From Fodinibius salsisoli (GTDB lineage Bacteria > Bacteroidota > Rhodothermia > Balneolales > Balneolaceae), in NCBI RefSeq assembly GCF_026229185.1, contig NZ_JAGGJA010000003.1, forward strand, positions 1 to 64,000: a DNA stretch of 64,000 nucleotides, written 5' to 3'. The notes under the pieces were generated by a model. It worked only from the letters and a program-made list of their open reading frames with translations, searched no databases and was not told where the DNA came from. The position numbers and the translations under genes were made by a program. This document shows positions 63,924-64,000 of the stretch, in pieces. The first letter of the stretch is position 1. The number at the start of each line of letters is the position of its first letter.

Positions 63924-64000
63924 ATGGAAAATAACAGCAATAGCTCAGCAAACTACTTAAAATTCTTCGCAATGATAGTTACCGCGATGGTTGCGATGTT
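63924..64000 (+). CDS. DUF305-type membrane protein, N-terminal fragment (runs off the window)
   Basis: From ATG 63924: SANYLKFFAMIVTAMVAM. A hydrophilic start leading into a Met-containing helix is typical of the four-helix Met-rich proteins (DUF305 and relatives) near copper genes, but only 25 residues are visible. If right, the complex-I-like operon is flanked by copper genes on both sides. Confidence 0.45.
   Translation, partial: MENNSNSSANYLKFFAMIVTAMVAM

Overview
The window looks like chromosomal DNA of a member of the Balneolaeota/Rhodothermaeota branch of the Bacteroidota superphylum (a halophilic Fodinibius- or Gracilimonas-like organism). This is an inference from gene content: many '6-bladed beta-propeller' lipoproteins with GxGxGPGEF motifs, GG-leader peptides of the Bacteroidota type, no consistent Shine-Dalgarno sequences, several TTG starts, a betaine-type BCCT transporter and a GH63 mannosylglycerate-hydrolase-like enzyme. 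No rRNA, tRNA or CRISPR array was seen.

Region 1 (1-12.6 kb) is an accessory, partly decayed locus for small secreted Cys-rich peptides. It begins at the edge of an IS3 element that cuts into a C39-like/VKOR/DsbA disulfide-forming gene (also frameshifted). It continues with four cassettes, each made of a short Cys-rich peptide gene, a stem-loop, and a gene for a secreted or lipid-anchored beta-propeller protein. A fifth propeller gene stands alone. A C39-peptidase ABC exporter in the middle is frameshifted and truncated by an IS3 remnant. Fragments of a propeller gene and of an RND pump are left as recombination scars. An AraC-type regulator and a MauE/DoxX-like membrane protein accompany the last cassette. 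A complete RND permease follows (12.6-15.8 kb).

Region 2 (15.8-38.9 kb) is mostly ordinary chromosome: FKBP isomerase, DEAD-box helicase, acyltransferase, Nei glycosylase, DinB protein, BCCT transporter with a universal stress protein, SUI1/YciH, MATE exporter, ApbE, TadA, Apt, an acid phosphatase, a RimK/RimB-like protease/AstE-like trio, a peptidase and a fasciclin protein. Oddities are a catalytically degenerate AAA+ domain, a metallopeptidase-like protein with HQLLH instead of HExxH, and a 152-bp MITE-like element. A 1.1-kb gene-less stretch follows, with repeated TGTTCCTATT motifs.

Region 3 (39.9-44.5 kb) resembles a small mobile or defence-type island: a broken FRG-domain gene, small DUF3892 and DUF2188 proteins, a sigma-70-like factor, an ImmA/IrrE-type protease (frameshifted) and a serine recombinase. 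A nested dyad-symmetry element sits between the two divergent gene blocks.

Region 4 (44.8-55.2 kb) is a copper island: a CusA/CusB deletion chimera, a P-II protein, Met-rich and SHOCT small proteins, two multicopper oxidases, CopB, a frameshifted HMA chaperone and a four-helix-bundle Cys-rich copper-storage protein. Two small secreted proteins share a C-terminal LLNSxFLN tail.

Region 5 (55.3-64 kb) is a tightly packed complex-I-like operon (A, a NuoB/NuoD-like fusion, H, J, K, L, M, N). It has no NuoE/F/G/I. The B/D fusion carries a very His-rich linker and lacks the iron-sulfur cysteines of NuoB. The membrane pump subunits keep their key charged residues, so this may be an undescribed ion-translocating complex tied to the metal island. 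Frameshifts and deletions are confined to regions 1, 3 and 4; regions 2 and 5 appear intact.
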